This document shows positions 8,825 through 16,695 of a stretch of 32,840 bases of DNA, piece after piece. The stretch spans positions 1 to 32,840 of the forward strand of contig CAZQEZ010000041.1 of NCBI GenBank assembly GCA_964592475.1, in the 5' to 3' direction. The DNA is from CAZQEZ01 sp964592475. GTDB taxonomy: Bacteria; Bacteroidota; Bacteroidia; Cytophagales; Cyclobacteriaceae. The position numbers and the translations under genes were made by a program. Every line of letters begins with the position of its first letter. The stretch's first letter is position 1. The notes beneath the pieces were generated by a model. That model did not search any database, had not been told where the DNA came from, and saw only the letters and a list, made by a program, of their open reading frames with translations.

Positions 8825-9421
8825 TTACTTTAAAGTTTCTTGGATCTGATTCATAATAGCTTCTGTACGTACGTCAACAGGAAAAGTTAAACTTACATTT
8901 TCCCACTCCATGGTGATATGTGCCTCGGTATTATCCGTAGGGGAAACCATGTATCGCAGTCGCTCTACAACTTCTGCAGTCTTCTTAGGTGCTACTTTAA
9001 TACTGGCAGCATTATCGGCTATTATGGCAGCCTCATCAATTTTACCATCACTCATGTAGGCAAATACGCTTTTTTCTTCACCGTTAAAATGCACAGTCCA
9101 TTCACCATCCTCTGCAGGGGTAATGAAAATATTATAAGTACCTGCTCTAAGATTTTCCCCTCCCACGGTTACTCCATTGCTAAAGGTAATGGAGGTAGGT
9201 GCATTGGCTCCAGCCCTCCAGGTGGTGCCATAAGGAAGTAATTCACCAAAAATCTCACGTCCTTTTACTCTTGGAGAAGAGTAATCGATAGTGATTTTTG
9301 TAAAGCCTACTACCTGACTAACAGAAGCTGTTGGACTTGCTCTGGGCACTTCAATTTGCGCGTAAGCAGTTGAAATTAATAATGCAAAAAATAAGGTTGT
9401 AATAATGCGTTTGTTTTTCAT
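8825..9421 (-). CDS. Secreted DUF2911 domain protein
   Basis: 198 residues with a clear signal peptide (MKNKRIITTLFFALLISTAYA, cut before QIEVP). The rest is a DUF2911 domain: conserved SPRVKGREIFGELLPYG, then TTWRAGANAPTSITF, a beta stretch with AGTYNIFITP, a WTVHFN segment and a final MEWENVSLTFPV strand. The family is widespread in Bacteroidota, exported and of unknown biochemical role; some members carry C-terminal TPR repeats, which this one lacks. It stands alone between the PanK gene and the sulfatase. I infer a periplasmic or outer-membrane-associated beta-sandwich. Confidence 0.9.
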   Translation of the reverse strand: MKNKRIITTLFFALLISTAYAQIEVPRASPTASVSQVVGFTKITIDYSSPRVKGREIFGELLPYGTTWRAGANAPTSITFSNGVTVGGENLRAGTYNIFITPAEDGEWTVHFNGEEKSVFAYMSDGKIDEAAIIADNAASIKVAPKKTAEVVERLRYMVSPTDNTEAHITMEWENVSLTFPVDVRTEAIMNQIQETLK

Positions 9422-9576
9422 ATTGATGAAAATTTTTAATTTGATTGAAAATTATTATCTGCTAAAATACGCAATTACTAAATAAAATTAAGATATGGTG
9501 AGAACTCTTTTAAATTCTAGGTTAAACAGGCCTTTATAATCCATCAAGAGACAGTCATTCATACTAATTAAATTCA

Positions 9577-11253
9577 TCATTTATCCTCAACGGGGGGCCA
9601 CGATAGTTTGCCATGATGTGGTTTATACCAAGGTATATAATCAGTACCTACTGATTTAGTTTCTTTTACCAATAGATCATAAGCTGGTGTTTTCCTAAAC
9701 GCACTCGGTCCTGCTGGATAATGGTGAGAAAAAGACTCCAAGAATTCATTGTGCAAATCATCATGCATTTCCTCTAATAGATTGGCATATTTACCGGAGG
9801 AAGCTAAATTATTTACTTCATAAGGATCTTCTTCTAGATTATACAGCTGATCTGCATCAAAATAATGAGGATAACTTTCAATAGCTATTGATGAGTGCGC
9901 CTGTTTTTTAGAGCCTAATTGATTAGGGGCAAAATCGATTTCACCGCTTTTCATCGAATCGATCATGTGCTGAGGATAATAAAATGAAATGTATTTCATT
10001 CTGCCATCCGTAATACTACGAGCATAACCTGCTTCTGAATAGGCATATTTCCGGTAGCTTGCTTCAGGATTTTGCAAAACAGGTGACATATCCAATCCGT
10101 CTATTTGGTGGTTTTCAGGTGTTTTAGCTTCTACAATATTGAGCATCGTTGGATACACATCTACAGTTTGTGCAATCGATTTACTAACTCCTTGCGTCAC
10201 TCCTGGCCCGGTTATAATCATGGGTATATGAATTCCCTTTTCATAGCAAGTAGCTTTGCCCGGTTCCACATTATGATCGGACATAAACATGATGATGGTG
10301 TTATCTAATTTGCCTATTTCTTTTAGGGTATTTACTACTGTTTTCACATGATGATCCAAATATGCCATGCCCGCAATTTTATGTTTTTGCGGATTAGACA
10401 CCGAGTCAATAACTTTAATTAGTGAATCTATATTAGGGTTATAATTTTCTACTTCCGGCATAATGCCTTCAGGAGTTAGGGCTACATCCTTATGCAAAGC
10501 CTCATGATGATCGGGACCATGTATACCAGTGGTAGCTACGTAAAGAAAAAATGGATTATTCTCATTTTCCTGCTTACGCAAAAAGTCAACTGCACCTTTG
10601 GTGATCCAGGGAATATTATGAAACTTTAATTGAGGATGTGGAAAGCCATCAAAATTTCCAAACAGTACACTATTGGTTTGCTGAAAGCCACCATCTTCCT
10701 GTACCACCTGTTGTACCAGGCGTTGATACTTTACCAGTTTTTGCAGTGTCTCCGTTTCATGCAAACTATCAGTTTCACTAAAAGATGGCCTTTGGGCACC
10801 TTCAGGCAAACTACTAATGTGCCATTTTCCGGCCATTCCTGTATTGTAGCCTGCCTCATTTAAGCTTTTGGCAATCGTTGCGGTTTCAGGAGTTAAATGT
10901 AAATTCCAGGCTACCGAATAGGGCACATCACTCGGATAAGTGTCCTGAAACTCTTCCGATTGACTTCTACCAGGATATTGACCGGTCATAAATGAAAATC
11001 TACTGGGGGTACACATCGAAGCCGGAGTATATGCATTTTCAAACCTTATACCATTTGCAGCCAATTGGTCAATATTTGGCGTGGCTATATCACCTCCATA
11101 GCAACTTAAATACTCCGGTGACATTTCATCGGTAAAAAACACCACTAAGTTGGGCCTGGTATCTTCTATTTGATCAGTTGTTTCTTGCTGTTTTGGCTGG
11201 CAACCACCCATAATAAGAATGGTCAAAAATAAAATTGCAAAAATACTTTTCAT
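9577..11253 (-). CDS. Lipoprotein arylsulfatase-type sulfatase (family S1)
   Basis: 558 residues. The N-terminus ends in the lipobox IMGGC (Cys18), so the mature enzyme should be membrane-anchored. The formylglycine motif is CTPSR at 81-85, of the Cys type, followed by FSFMTGQYPGR. The first metal-site segment is TDEMSPEYLSCYGG (Asp42; the second position is Glu rather than the usual Asp). The second metal-site region reads MSDHNVEPGKATCYEKGI with the expected D-H-N and K, then IPMIITGPG. S1 sulfatases hydrolyse sulfate esters, commonly of algal or host glycans. The start lies 22 nt after the tyrS stop, so it probably rides on the tyrS transcript. No polysaccharide-utilisation SusC/SusD pair is nearby and the substrate is unknown. 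Confidence 0.93.
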   Translation of the reverse strand: MKSIFAILFLTILIMGGCQPKQQETTDQIEDTRPNLVVFFTDEMSPEYLSCYGGDIATPNIDQLAANGIRFENAYTPASMCTPSRFSFMTGQYPGRSQSEEFQDTYPSDVPYSVAWNLHLTPETATIAKSLNEAGYNTGMAGKWHISSLPEGAQRPSFSETDSLHETETLQKLVKYQRLVQQVVQEDGGFQQTNSVLFGNFDGFPHPQLKFHNIPWITKGAVDFLRKQENENNPFFLYVATTGIHGPDHHEALHKDVALTPEGIMPEVENYNPNIDSLIKVIDSVSNPQKHKIAGMAYLDHHVKTVVNTLKEIGKLDNTIIMFMSDHNVEPGKATCYEKGIHIPMIITGPGVTQGVSKSIAQTVDVYPTMLNIVEAKTPENHQIDGLDMSPVLQNPEASYRKYAYSEAGYARSITDGRMKYISFYYPQHMIDSMKSGEIDFAPNQLGSKKQAHSSIAIESYPHYFDADQLYNLEEDPYEVNNLASSGKYANLLEEMHDDLHNEFLESFSHHYPAGPSAFRKTPAYDLLVKETKSVGTDYIPWYKPHHGKLSWPPVEDK

Positions 11254-11275
11254 AATTTTCGGGGTTAAAATTCAA

Positions 11276-12559
11276 TTAATTGTTTACTTTTATTAGATAG
11301 TAATTCTTTTTTCCTTTTTGCACAAGTAAATATTTGTCTTTCAGCAAGAGAAACTCCAAGGGGGCTTCTGCCGAAGTTACTTTACTTTTATTGATGCTTA
11401 CGGCATTTTGTTTTATCATTCTTCTGGCTTCACCTTTCGATGTAAATATGATACTGTTAGTAACTTCAGAGAGCAGATCCGTTACATTAGCAGTACTATT
11501 GTATACTCTATGATCTATTTCAGCCATAGGAACTCCTTCAAATATGGAAAGAAGCGTTTTTTCATTTAGGGAAGCCAACTCTTCGGTAGTTGATTTGCCA
11601 AACAATATTTTGGAAGCCTTTACTGCCTGGTCATAATCTTCTCTGCTGTGCACTCTCACGGTAATCTCTTCTGCCAATGCTTGTTGTAGCACTCTTTTTT
11701 CCGGCGCCTGATCGTGTTCTTTAATTAATGTCTCAATTTCTTCTTTACCTTTAAGGGTAAATATTTTGATATAATTTTTTACATCTTCATCGGAAGCATT
11801 GATCCAGTATTGGTAAAATTGGTAGGGGGAAGTTCTTTCCGGATCAAGCCAAACATTGCCTTCTTCAGTCTTGCCAAATTTAGTACCATCGGCTTTACGT
11901 ATCAAAGGGGTGGTGACAGCAAAAGCCTCTCCACCATCCATACGCCGAATGAGTTCTGTACCTGTAACAATATTGCCCCATTGATCAGAACCTCCCATTT
12001 GCAGTAAGCAATTTTTATTTTTGTAAAGATGATAAAAATCGTAACCTTGAATTAATTGATAACTGAATTCGGTAAAAGAAAGCCCATTTTCCAGCCGGTT
12101 TTGTACAGAATCTTTGGACATCATGTAATTAATGGTAATGTGCTTACCTGCATCCCGAATGAACTCCAGAAAGTTATAATTCTTAAACCAGTCATAATTA
12201 TTGACCATTTCAGCTGCATTTTCTCCTTCAAAATCCAGGAATTTCTCCAACTGTTTTTTAACACCTTCTATATTTTGTTCTATTTCTTCTTTACTCAGCA
12301 GGTTTCTTTCTTTTGATTTGCCTGAGGGGTCTCCTACCATACCAGTAGCGCCTCCTACCAGAGCCACCGGCTTATGTCCAGCCTTTTGAAAGTGCACCAA
12401 AATCATTATTTGTACCAAACTACCGATGTGCAACGAATCGGAAGTGGGATCAAAGCCTATATATCCGGAAGTCACACCTTTTTGCAGCGCTTCTTCTACA
12501 CCAGGCATCATATCATGTATCATGCCTCTCCATCGTAATTCTTCTATAAAGTTTTTCAT
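11276..12559 (-). CDS. tyrS: Tyrosyl-tRNA synthetase
   Basis: 427 residues, class I aminoacyl-tRNA synthetase, TyrRS type. The HIGH-like motif is HIGS at 44-47 within GFDPTSDSLHIGSL; the KMSKS-like loop is KFGKT at 227-231; tyrosine-pocket and dimer-fold segments include the YDFYHLY and QMGGSDQWGNI motifs. The last about 65 residues form an S4 RNA-binding domain (GEARRMIKQNAVSINKSKV). It charges tRNA-Tyr in the cytosol. A TATATTTG box lies about 20 bases upstream of the start, and the sulfatase gene follows closely. The gene is separated from rplI by a strong terminator. Confidence 0.98.
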   Translation of the reverse strand: MKNFIEELRWRGMIHDMMPGVEEALQKGVTSGYIGFDPTSDSLHIGSLVQIMILVHFQKAGHKPVALVGGATGMVGDPSGKSKERNLLSKEEIEQNIEGVKKQLEKFLDFEGENAAEMVNNYDWFKNYNFLEFIRDAGKHITINYMMSKDSVQNRLENGLSFTEFSYQLIQGYDFYHLYKNKNCLLQMGGSDQWGNIVTGTELIRRMDGGEAFAVTTPLIRKADGTKFGKTEEGNVWLDPERTSPYQFYQYWINASDEDVKNYIKIFTLKGKEEIETLIKEHDQAPEKRVLQQALAEEITVRVHSREDYDQAVKASKILFGKSTTEELASLNEKTLLSIFEGVPMAEIDHRVYNSTANVTDLLSEVTNSIIFTSKGEARRMIKQNAVSINKSKVTSAEAPLEFLLLKDKYLLVQKGKKNYYLIKVNN

Positions 12560-12579
12560 ATTTCAAGTAATTCGCGAGG

Positions 12580-12587
12580 CAAATATA
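12580..12587 (-). promoter_or_regulatory. Bacteroidota -7 box for tyrS
   Basis: On the minus strand TATATTTG fits the TAnnTTTG consensus of Bacteroidota primary-sigma promoters. Transcription would start near 12574, giving a leader of about 15 nt before the tyrS ATG. No clear TTG -33 element is seen. Confidence 0.6.
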
Positions 12588-12630
12588 AGGCGGTATAATG
12601 AATAAGGAAAAGTAATTTTAGTCAGAAAAC

Positions 12631-12660
12631 AAAAAAGCATCTCCGGGTGAAGATGCTTCT
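12631..12660 (-). terminator. Rho-independent terminator after the rpsF-rpsR-rplI operon
   Basis: On the minus strand AAGCATCT (12658-12651 region) pairs with AGATGCTT around a TCACCCGG loop and is followed by TTTTTTG. A perfect 8-bp stem and a six-T tract, directly after rplI. Confidence 0.85.
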
Positions 12661-12685
12661 TGTACTGTAAATATGTTTCTTGTAT

Positions 12686-13129
12686 TTATTCAGCTACAAT
12701 TTTCAGGTTTATTTCCTTTTTCACTTCTTTGTGTAAATCAAGGATTGCTGCATGTTCACCTATGTTTTTAATATCATCTTTAAAGCTTATTTTCTTTCTA
12801 TCTACCTCAAATCCCTTTTCTTTTAAAGCATCAGAAACTTGAAGCGTAGTAATGGCTCCGAAAATTTTACCGCTTTCACCGGCTTTTGCTGGAATAGTAA
12901 TTTCCATATCACCGATTTTATCAGCCACAGCTTGCGCATCATTTCTCATTTTTTCTGCTTTGTGCGATGCTTGCCTGATATTTTCCTCAATCATCTTCAA
13001 ATTGGACTTACTAGCTACAATTGCAAAACCCCTTGGTATCAAGTAATTACGAGCATAGCCAGGCTTTACAGTTACTAAATCATTTTTATAGCCCAATCCT
13101 TCGAAATCTTGTTTTAATATAATGTCCAT
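12686..13129 (-). CDS. rplI: 50S ribosomal protein L9
   Basis: 147 residues, normal L9 length. N-terminal domain: MDIILKQDFEGLGYKNDLV, VKPGYARNYLIPRGFA (the L9 signature). A long connecting helix follows (residues about 40-75), and then the C-terminal globular domain (GKIFGAITTLQVSDALKEKG). It binds domain V of 23S rRNA at the base of the L1 stalk. Third gene of the operon, 17 nt after rpsR, with a strong terminator behind it. Confidence 0.98.
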   Translation of the reverse strand: MDIILKQDFEGLGYKNDLVTVKPGYARNYLIPRGFAIVASKSNLKMIEENIRQASHKAEKMRNDAQAVADKIGDMEITIPAKAGESGKIFGAITTLQVSDALKEKGFEVDRKKISFKDDIKNIGEHAAILDLHKEVKKEINLKIVAE

Positions 13130-13146
13130 TATTAAAATCGATTAAA

Positions 13147-13398
13147 TTATTTTAAAGAATCGGTTACATAAGGTAGTAAGGCCAAATGCCGAGCCCTTTT
13201 TACTGCCTGAGAAACCTTTTTTTGAAACTTGGCACTCGTACCGGTAATTCGACGAGGCAATATTTTACCTTGCTCGTTTACAAATTTTAATAAGAAATTA
13301 GCATCTTTATAATCGATGTATTTGATACCATGCTTTCTAAAACGGCAATATTTCTTTTTTGTATCACCTCTGTGAATAGGTTCGTTCATTAATGTCAT
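13147..13398 (-). CDS. rpsR: 30S ribosomal protein S18
   Basis: 83 residues. YCRFRKHGIKYIDYKD, GKILPRRITGTSAKFQKKV and AVKRARHLALLPYV are the S18 signature segments. It binds the small-subunit platform as a heterodimer with S6, the product of the gene just upstream. The ATG overlaps the rpsF stop (ATGA on the minus strand), consistent with coupled production of the two partners. Confidence 0.98.
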   Translation of the reverse strand: MTLMNEPIHRGDTKKKYCRFRKHGIKYIDYKDANFLLKFVNEQGKILPRRITGTSAKFQKKVSQAVKRARHLALLPYVTDSLK

Positions 13399-13760
13399 GA
13401 TGCAGCCTCCTCTTTTTCTTTACTGGTTTTGTTAAACTCTCCTCTTTTTCTCTTTTCGTTGTATTCTACTGCATATTTATCAAGAGAAGTAGTTAAATAG
13501 CGCAGTACTTTCTCGTCTCGCTTGTATTCAAGTTCAAGTGCCGCTACAATTTTAGGACTTGCTTTAAATTCTATCAAATGATAAAAACCTGTAGATTTAT
13601 GATGAATTGGGTAAGCTAATTTACGAAGTCCCCAATTTTCTTCATGCACAATCTCTGCTTCATGCTCTTTTAATACGTTCCTAAACTTGTCGACAGCATC
13701 CTTCATCTGAACATCAGACAAAACGGGAGTTAAAATGAATACCGTCTCATAATTTTTCAT
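13395..13760 (-). CDS. rpsF: 30S ribosomal protein S6
   Basis: 121 residues from the ATG at 13760 (MKNYETVFILTPVL), the usual Bacteroidota S6 start; an ATG two codons earlier at 13766 is also possible. A longer open frame reaches 13832 but runs through the promoter and is not credible. Conserved parts: RKLAYPIHHKSTGFYHLIEF and RYLTTSLDKYA, with a basic acidic-rich tail at the C-terminus. First gene of the rpsF-rpsR-rplI operon, with a canonical promoter about 45 bases upstream. Confidence 0.97.
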   Translation of the reverse strand: MKNYETVFILTPVLSDVQMKDAVDKFRNVLKEHEAEIVHEENWGLRKLAYPIHHKSTGFYHLIEFKASPKIVAALELEYKRDEKVLRYLTTSLDKYAVEYNEKRKRGEFNKTSKEKEEAAS

Positions 13761-13802
13761 TTCCATAAATAAATAAATTGAATGTTTTCTAAAACAAGGC
13801 TG

Positions 13803-13832
13803 CAAAGATAGCATTATCACTTCTTTTATCAA
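13803..13832 (-). promoter_or_regulatory. Promoter of the rpsF operon
   Basis: On the minus strand TTG (13832-13830), a 19-nt spacer and TATCTTTG (13810-13803) exactly match the Bacteroidota consensus TTG-N19-21-TAnnTTTG. The predicted start near 13797 gives a leader of about 36 nt before rpsF. Confidence 0.8.
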
Positions 13833-13899
13833 AAGAAATTAAAAATAAAATAGTCTGCAACTATTCTTTTAATGAAGGTTGGACGGATTGAAAGTTTTC

Positions 13900-14271
13900 C
13901 TAAACGCTGGGAACCTTACCGGTTTTTTCAAAAAGATAGTTTTGTAGTTCATCTACACTCAATATCGTGATTCTTTTTTTATCGCTACTGCTTACTTCTA
14001 CTAACCTGTAAGAAGGTCCAAACTTTTTAATGGTAGTTTCTACATCAGCATCTTTAAATACACTTCCGCCATCTTTAAAGCCAAAATCCTTCAACCAATT
14101 TTCATCTAAGCGTACTTTATAGAGCTTTTCTTGGCGGATTTTGATTTCTTCATCGTCTTCAGTAAACGCTCTAAAGAATTCGGGGCGATTGGGTAATGAG
14201 CCTGCAATGGTAATAATTTTCTCACCATCGGTATAATAAAAACCTTCCCTGATTGCTTCTACTCTTTTCAT
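13900..14271 (-). CDS. Conserved hypothetical protein, 123 residues
   Basis: A small soluble protein with no signal peptide. It contains LDENWLKDFGFKDGG, a motif (L-x-x-x-W-L-x-x-x-G-F) seen in many short Bacteroidota proteins of unknown role, sometimes from mobile elements. The N-terminus (VEAIREGFYYTDGEKIITIAG) and C-terminus (ITILSVDELQNYLFEKTGK) look like mixed alpha-beta. It is on the minus strand upstream of rpsF, but the rpsF promoter lies between, so it is not necessarily in that operon. No function can be given. Confidence 0.65.
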   Translation of the reverse strand: MKRVEAIREGFYYTDGEKIITIAGSLPNRPEFFRAFTEDDEEIKIRQEKLYKVRLDENWLKDFGFKDGGSVFKDADVETTIKKFGPSYRLVEVSSSDKKRITILSVDELQNYLFEKTGKVPSV

Positions 14272-14391
14272 TTATTTAAAAAAATTAGGATTAATAACGC
14301 TAAAATAATGAATTATTGTCGATTATTTTATATGTATTCTTATTATTAAGCATAATATATTACTAATGAATTAAATTGCATCAATTGATAT

Positions 14392-14859
14392 TCAATCCGA
14401 CATCTGCCTAATCTTATGTTTCAATTCATCTGCAATTTGTTCTAATGCCTGCTGCGAGTAATGCCTTCGATTGTCATTATCAATTATTGATTTTTCGTGA
14501 TTTTGTAAGGCGGGATACCAATCGCCTGGATCGGGAAAATCGTTCTTGTATCGTGGTATTAAATGCAAATGCAGGTGCATTACGGTTTGCCCGGCTACAG
14601 CACCATCTTGAACTGACCAATCAAATCCGTGAGCGTTAAATATTTTAAGCAACAATCTTATAGCATGCATGCTTAGATTCATTAACTCATGCGTATAGAC
14701 CAAGGGAAGATCTAATAAGCTTACAAAATGCTGTTTGGGAATAACTAAAGAATGCCCCGGAAGAATGGGTGACTGGTTGTAAATAACATGAAAATTAGGA
14801 GATGATAAAAAAGAAACTTTCTTGATCTTCGGCTTACAAAATGGACATTGTGATTTCAT
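14392..14859 (-). CDS. HIT family hydrolase
   Basis: 155 residues. The histidine triad HLHLHLIPRY is at 95-104 with His95, His97 and His99; the middle segment ILPGHSLVIPKQHFVSLLDL is the usual HIT nucleotide-binding strand-helix. An N-terminal CPFC (Cys5, Cys8) is the zinc half-site found in several bacterial HIT proteins. The family hydrolyses or transfers nucleoside phosphoramidates and dinucleotides (Hint, Fhit and related). The exact substrate cannot be read from sequence. It stands alone on the minus strand, cytosolic. Confidence 0.9.
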   Translation of the reverse strand: MKSQCPFCKPKIKKVSFLSSPNFHVIYNQSPILPGHSLVIPKQHFVSLLDLPLVYTHELMNLSMHAIRLLLKIFNAHGFDWSVQDGAVAGQTVMHLHLHLIPRYKNDFPDPGDWYPALQNHEKSIIDNDNRRHYSQQALEQIADELKHKIRQMSD

Positions 14860-14920
14860 AAAAAAATATTATCATTAGCATAGTGCTAACTGACAATACC
14901 TGCTGAAAGTTAACAATTTA

Positions 14921-15172
14921 TCAATATTGATAGATATCTTTAATATCAATTTTTTCGAGATATGGCTTTAGACATTTTGATGTTGTAAAGGGAAAAATAT
15001 TAAAAACCTGATTGTCAGCATCAATCCATATTTCAGCAAAAAAATCATCAATAAAATATAACTTAATGTTGTACTTTAAAAAATCTCGATAGCACAAATA
15101 CTGTCCTTTTCTATTTAAATAGTCGATCTTTTTATTGGCTGAAAGCTTACTGTAATGATAAAATGATAACAT
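14921..15172 (-). CDS. Small conserved protein, paralogue of the one at 32538-32825
   Basis: 83 residues without signal or membrane segment. The body FFAEIWIDADNQVFNIFPF followed by LKPYLEKIDI matches the layout FFVELWYGG...VKIKSF...LEPYLCIES of the product at 32538-32825, with the same order: an aromatic-rich start, a FF-x-E-(I/L)-W strand, a short charged turn, a F-rich strand and a final (L/F)xPYL helix. I believe this is a small family common in Cytophagales, of unknown function. A possible -7 box lies 65-72 bases upstream. Confidence 0.7.
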   Translation of the reverse strand: MLSFYHYSKLSANKKIDYLNRKGQYLCYRDFLKYNIKLYFIDDFFAEIWIDADNQVFNIFPFTTSKCLKPYLEKIDIKDIYQY

Positions 15173-15236
15173 AGTTTACCTAGTTGAACTTTGAAAATAC
15201 TAAATAATAAAAAAATCCATGATGCTAATGATTTCT

Positions 15237-15244
15237 CAAAGATA
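15237..15244 (-). promoter_or_regulatory. Possible -7 box upstream of the small protein at 14921-15172
   Basis: TATCTTTG on the minus strand fits TAnnTTTG; no TTG is found 19-21 bases before it. The rest of the 340-base AT-rich stretch 15173-15514 holds only the terminator at 15471-15505; I see no gene in it. Confidence 0.4.
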
Positions 15245-15465
15245 ATATAAAATTTTTAATTTAATACTAAATATTACATCAAAACATCAAAAATAGTTCG
15301 CCTATTATAGTAATTTATTAAAAAAATAGGTTTAATTTATTGAAAGTCAATAAATTATGAAAAAATATAAATGCATAAATATTACACAGTCATTAAATGT
15401 AAACTGCTTGAAGCAAAGGTAGAATATAACATATTAATTTTCGATCATAATTGACAAATGGTTTG

Positions 15466-15505
15466 TAGAAAAACTCCTGCTTTCTATTCAAGAAAGCAGG
15501 AGTTT
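15466..15505 (-). terminator. Strong rho-independent terminator after the Gfo/Idh-PmoA operon
   Basis: A perfect 14-bp stem, AAACTCCTGCTTTC at 15471-15484 with GAAAGCAGGAGTTT at 15492-15505, around a 7-base loop. On the minus strand it runs into a T tract (TTTTTC). It lies 10 bases after the PmoA-like gene. Confidence 0.92.
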
Positions 15506-15514
15506 CCATTCACC

Positions 15515-16597
15515 TTAATTTGTTATAGCTTGCTCTTGAAATTTATCAAACTGCTCATTAATTTCATTAACATTTAATTCACTTCCCGAATGAACAATAA
15601 TTCTATGTTGAAATTCGACACTCTCTTCGGGATTTAATTTAAAGTTCAATTCATTTTCTCCATCAGAAAAGACCTTTTGTCCTAACGGGTTGGCTGCAAA
15701 TAACCCATAGCCCCTGGCATGCCAGTAGGTGGGATAGCCAATATTATCTGGATGATCTAAAATAGTAATAGAAACAGGCTCTGAATCAATTGTACTATGT
15801 AATTTAACCCATTTGGCTCTGGTTCCCCAGACATCACTACCCGTAACACCTTCACTACTCAAATAATCACCGTTTACGCCTTCATTATTCATTTCCGGTA
15901 CATCGGTAGCTTTGCCGGATTCATCAGTAAATACAAGTGGTTTATCGGATGGCAACTCCATGGCACGGGTTACTCTCACAGCTATCATGCCTTCTTTATT
16001 ATCGTCAAAAGTGACAAGGGTATCCTGGGCTTTTAGCTGTGTATACCTATCGATCGTGTAAGTCTGATTGGCAGTATCTACACGGAACTCATATCTGGTA
16101 AATTCTTCCAGTAGTGTTTTGCCATTGGGTGTAATCCAATCACTGTTTGTCTCCAAAACTCCTTTGTCATTACCACTGGAAGTTGATATTATTTCTTTCA
16201 GCTCTATGGTGCCGTAGTGATCTTTCTTGTCTTCCGGAATGGCAGATGAATTATTCCAAAAGTCCAAACCATTCACATCGCCATAATTTAACCATATACC
16301 TACGTGGTGCGGATGATCCACTCGCTCTCCTGCTTTTGACTCCAAAGGAAAGCCTCTTGTAAGTGTAGTGCCACTAAGCGTTTTTACAGGATAGAGCACT
16401 GGTTTTTCATCTGTAGAAATCAAAGAGGTTACCAATTGGCCATTGATAACAATGTCTACCTTATTTTCATTTTCCCGATGTATTACCTGCACCAATTCTA
16501 GCTCCTGATCACTCATATTCTCACCATTTTCCTGGCTACCTTGCTTACAGCTATAAACTAAGCAACCGGCTATTAATAATATTACTAACTGTTTCAT
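15515..16597 (-). CDS. PmoA-like (DUF6807) lipoprotein
   Basis: 360 residues from the ATG at 16597. This start gives a clean lipoprotein signal ending in the lipobox VYSC (Cys17); an ATG at 16666 would bury it. The conserved segment is RVDHPHHVGIWLNYGDVNG followed by LDFW near residues 93-114, the signature of the family annotated as PmoA/DUF6807. Later conserved pieces include SITILDHPDN, PTYWHARGYGLFAANPLG and a final FQHRIIVHSG. Despite the name it is not methane monooxygenase. Members are beta-rich and usually sit with Gfo/Idh oxidoreductases and sugar-processing genes in Bacteroidota and Planctomycetes, as here, where the oxidoreductase gene is about 98 nt upstream on the same strand. 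Biochemistry is not settled. Confidence 0.88.
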   Translation of the reverse strand: MKQLVILLIAGCLVYSCKQGSQENGENMSDQELELVQVIHRENENKVDIVINGQLVTSLISTDEKPVLYPVKTLSGTTLTRGFPLESKAGERVDHPHHVGIWLNYGDVNGLDFWNNSSAIPEDKKDHYGTIELKEIISTSSGNDKGVLETNSDWITPNGKTLLEEFTRYEFRVDTANQTYTIDRYTQLKAQDTLVTFDDNKEGMIAVRVTRAMELPSDKPLVFTDESGKATDVPEMNNEGVNGDYLSSEGVTGSDVWGTRAKWVKLHSTIDSEPVSITILDHPDNIGYPTYWHARGYGLFAANPLGQKVFSDGENELNFKLNPEESVEFQHRIIVHSGSELNVNEINEQFDKFQEQAITN

Positions 16598-16695
16598 ATA
16601 TTTATATCCTTTCTTTTCTATAAAATTTTTCATAGAGTTGTCATTCGCTTGTTTTAGCAGCAACAAAAGACAACTTCCTATTAGATTTTTGTGTT

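Noticed and set aside
13761..13832. N-terminal extension of rpsF
   Set aside because: It runs through the -33/-7 promoter elements and has no counterpart in S6 proteins.
16598..16666. Longer N-terminus for the PmoA-like protein
   Set aside because: It places the lipoprotein signal in the interior; the ATG at 16597 gives a textbook lipobox.
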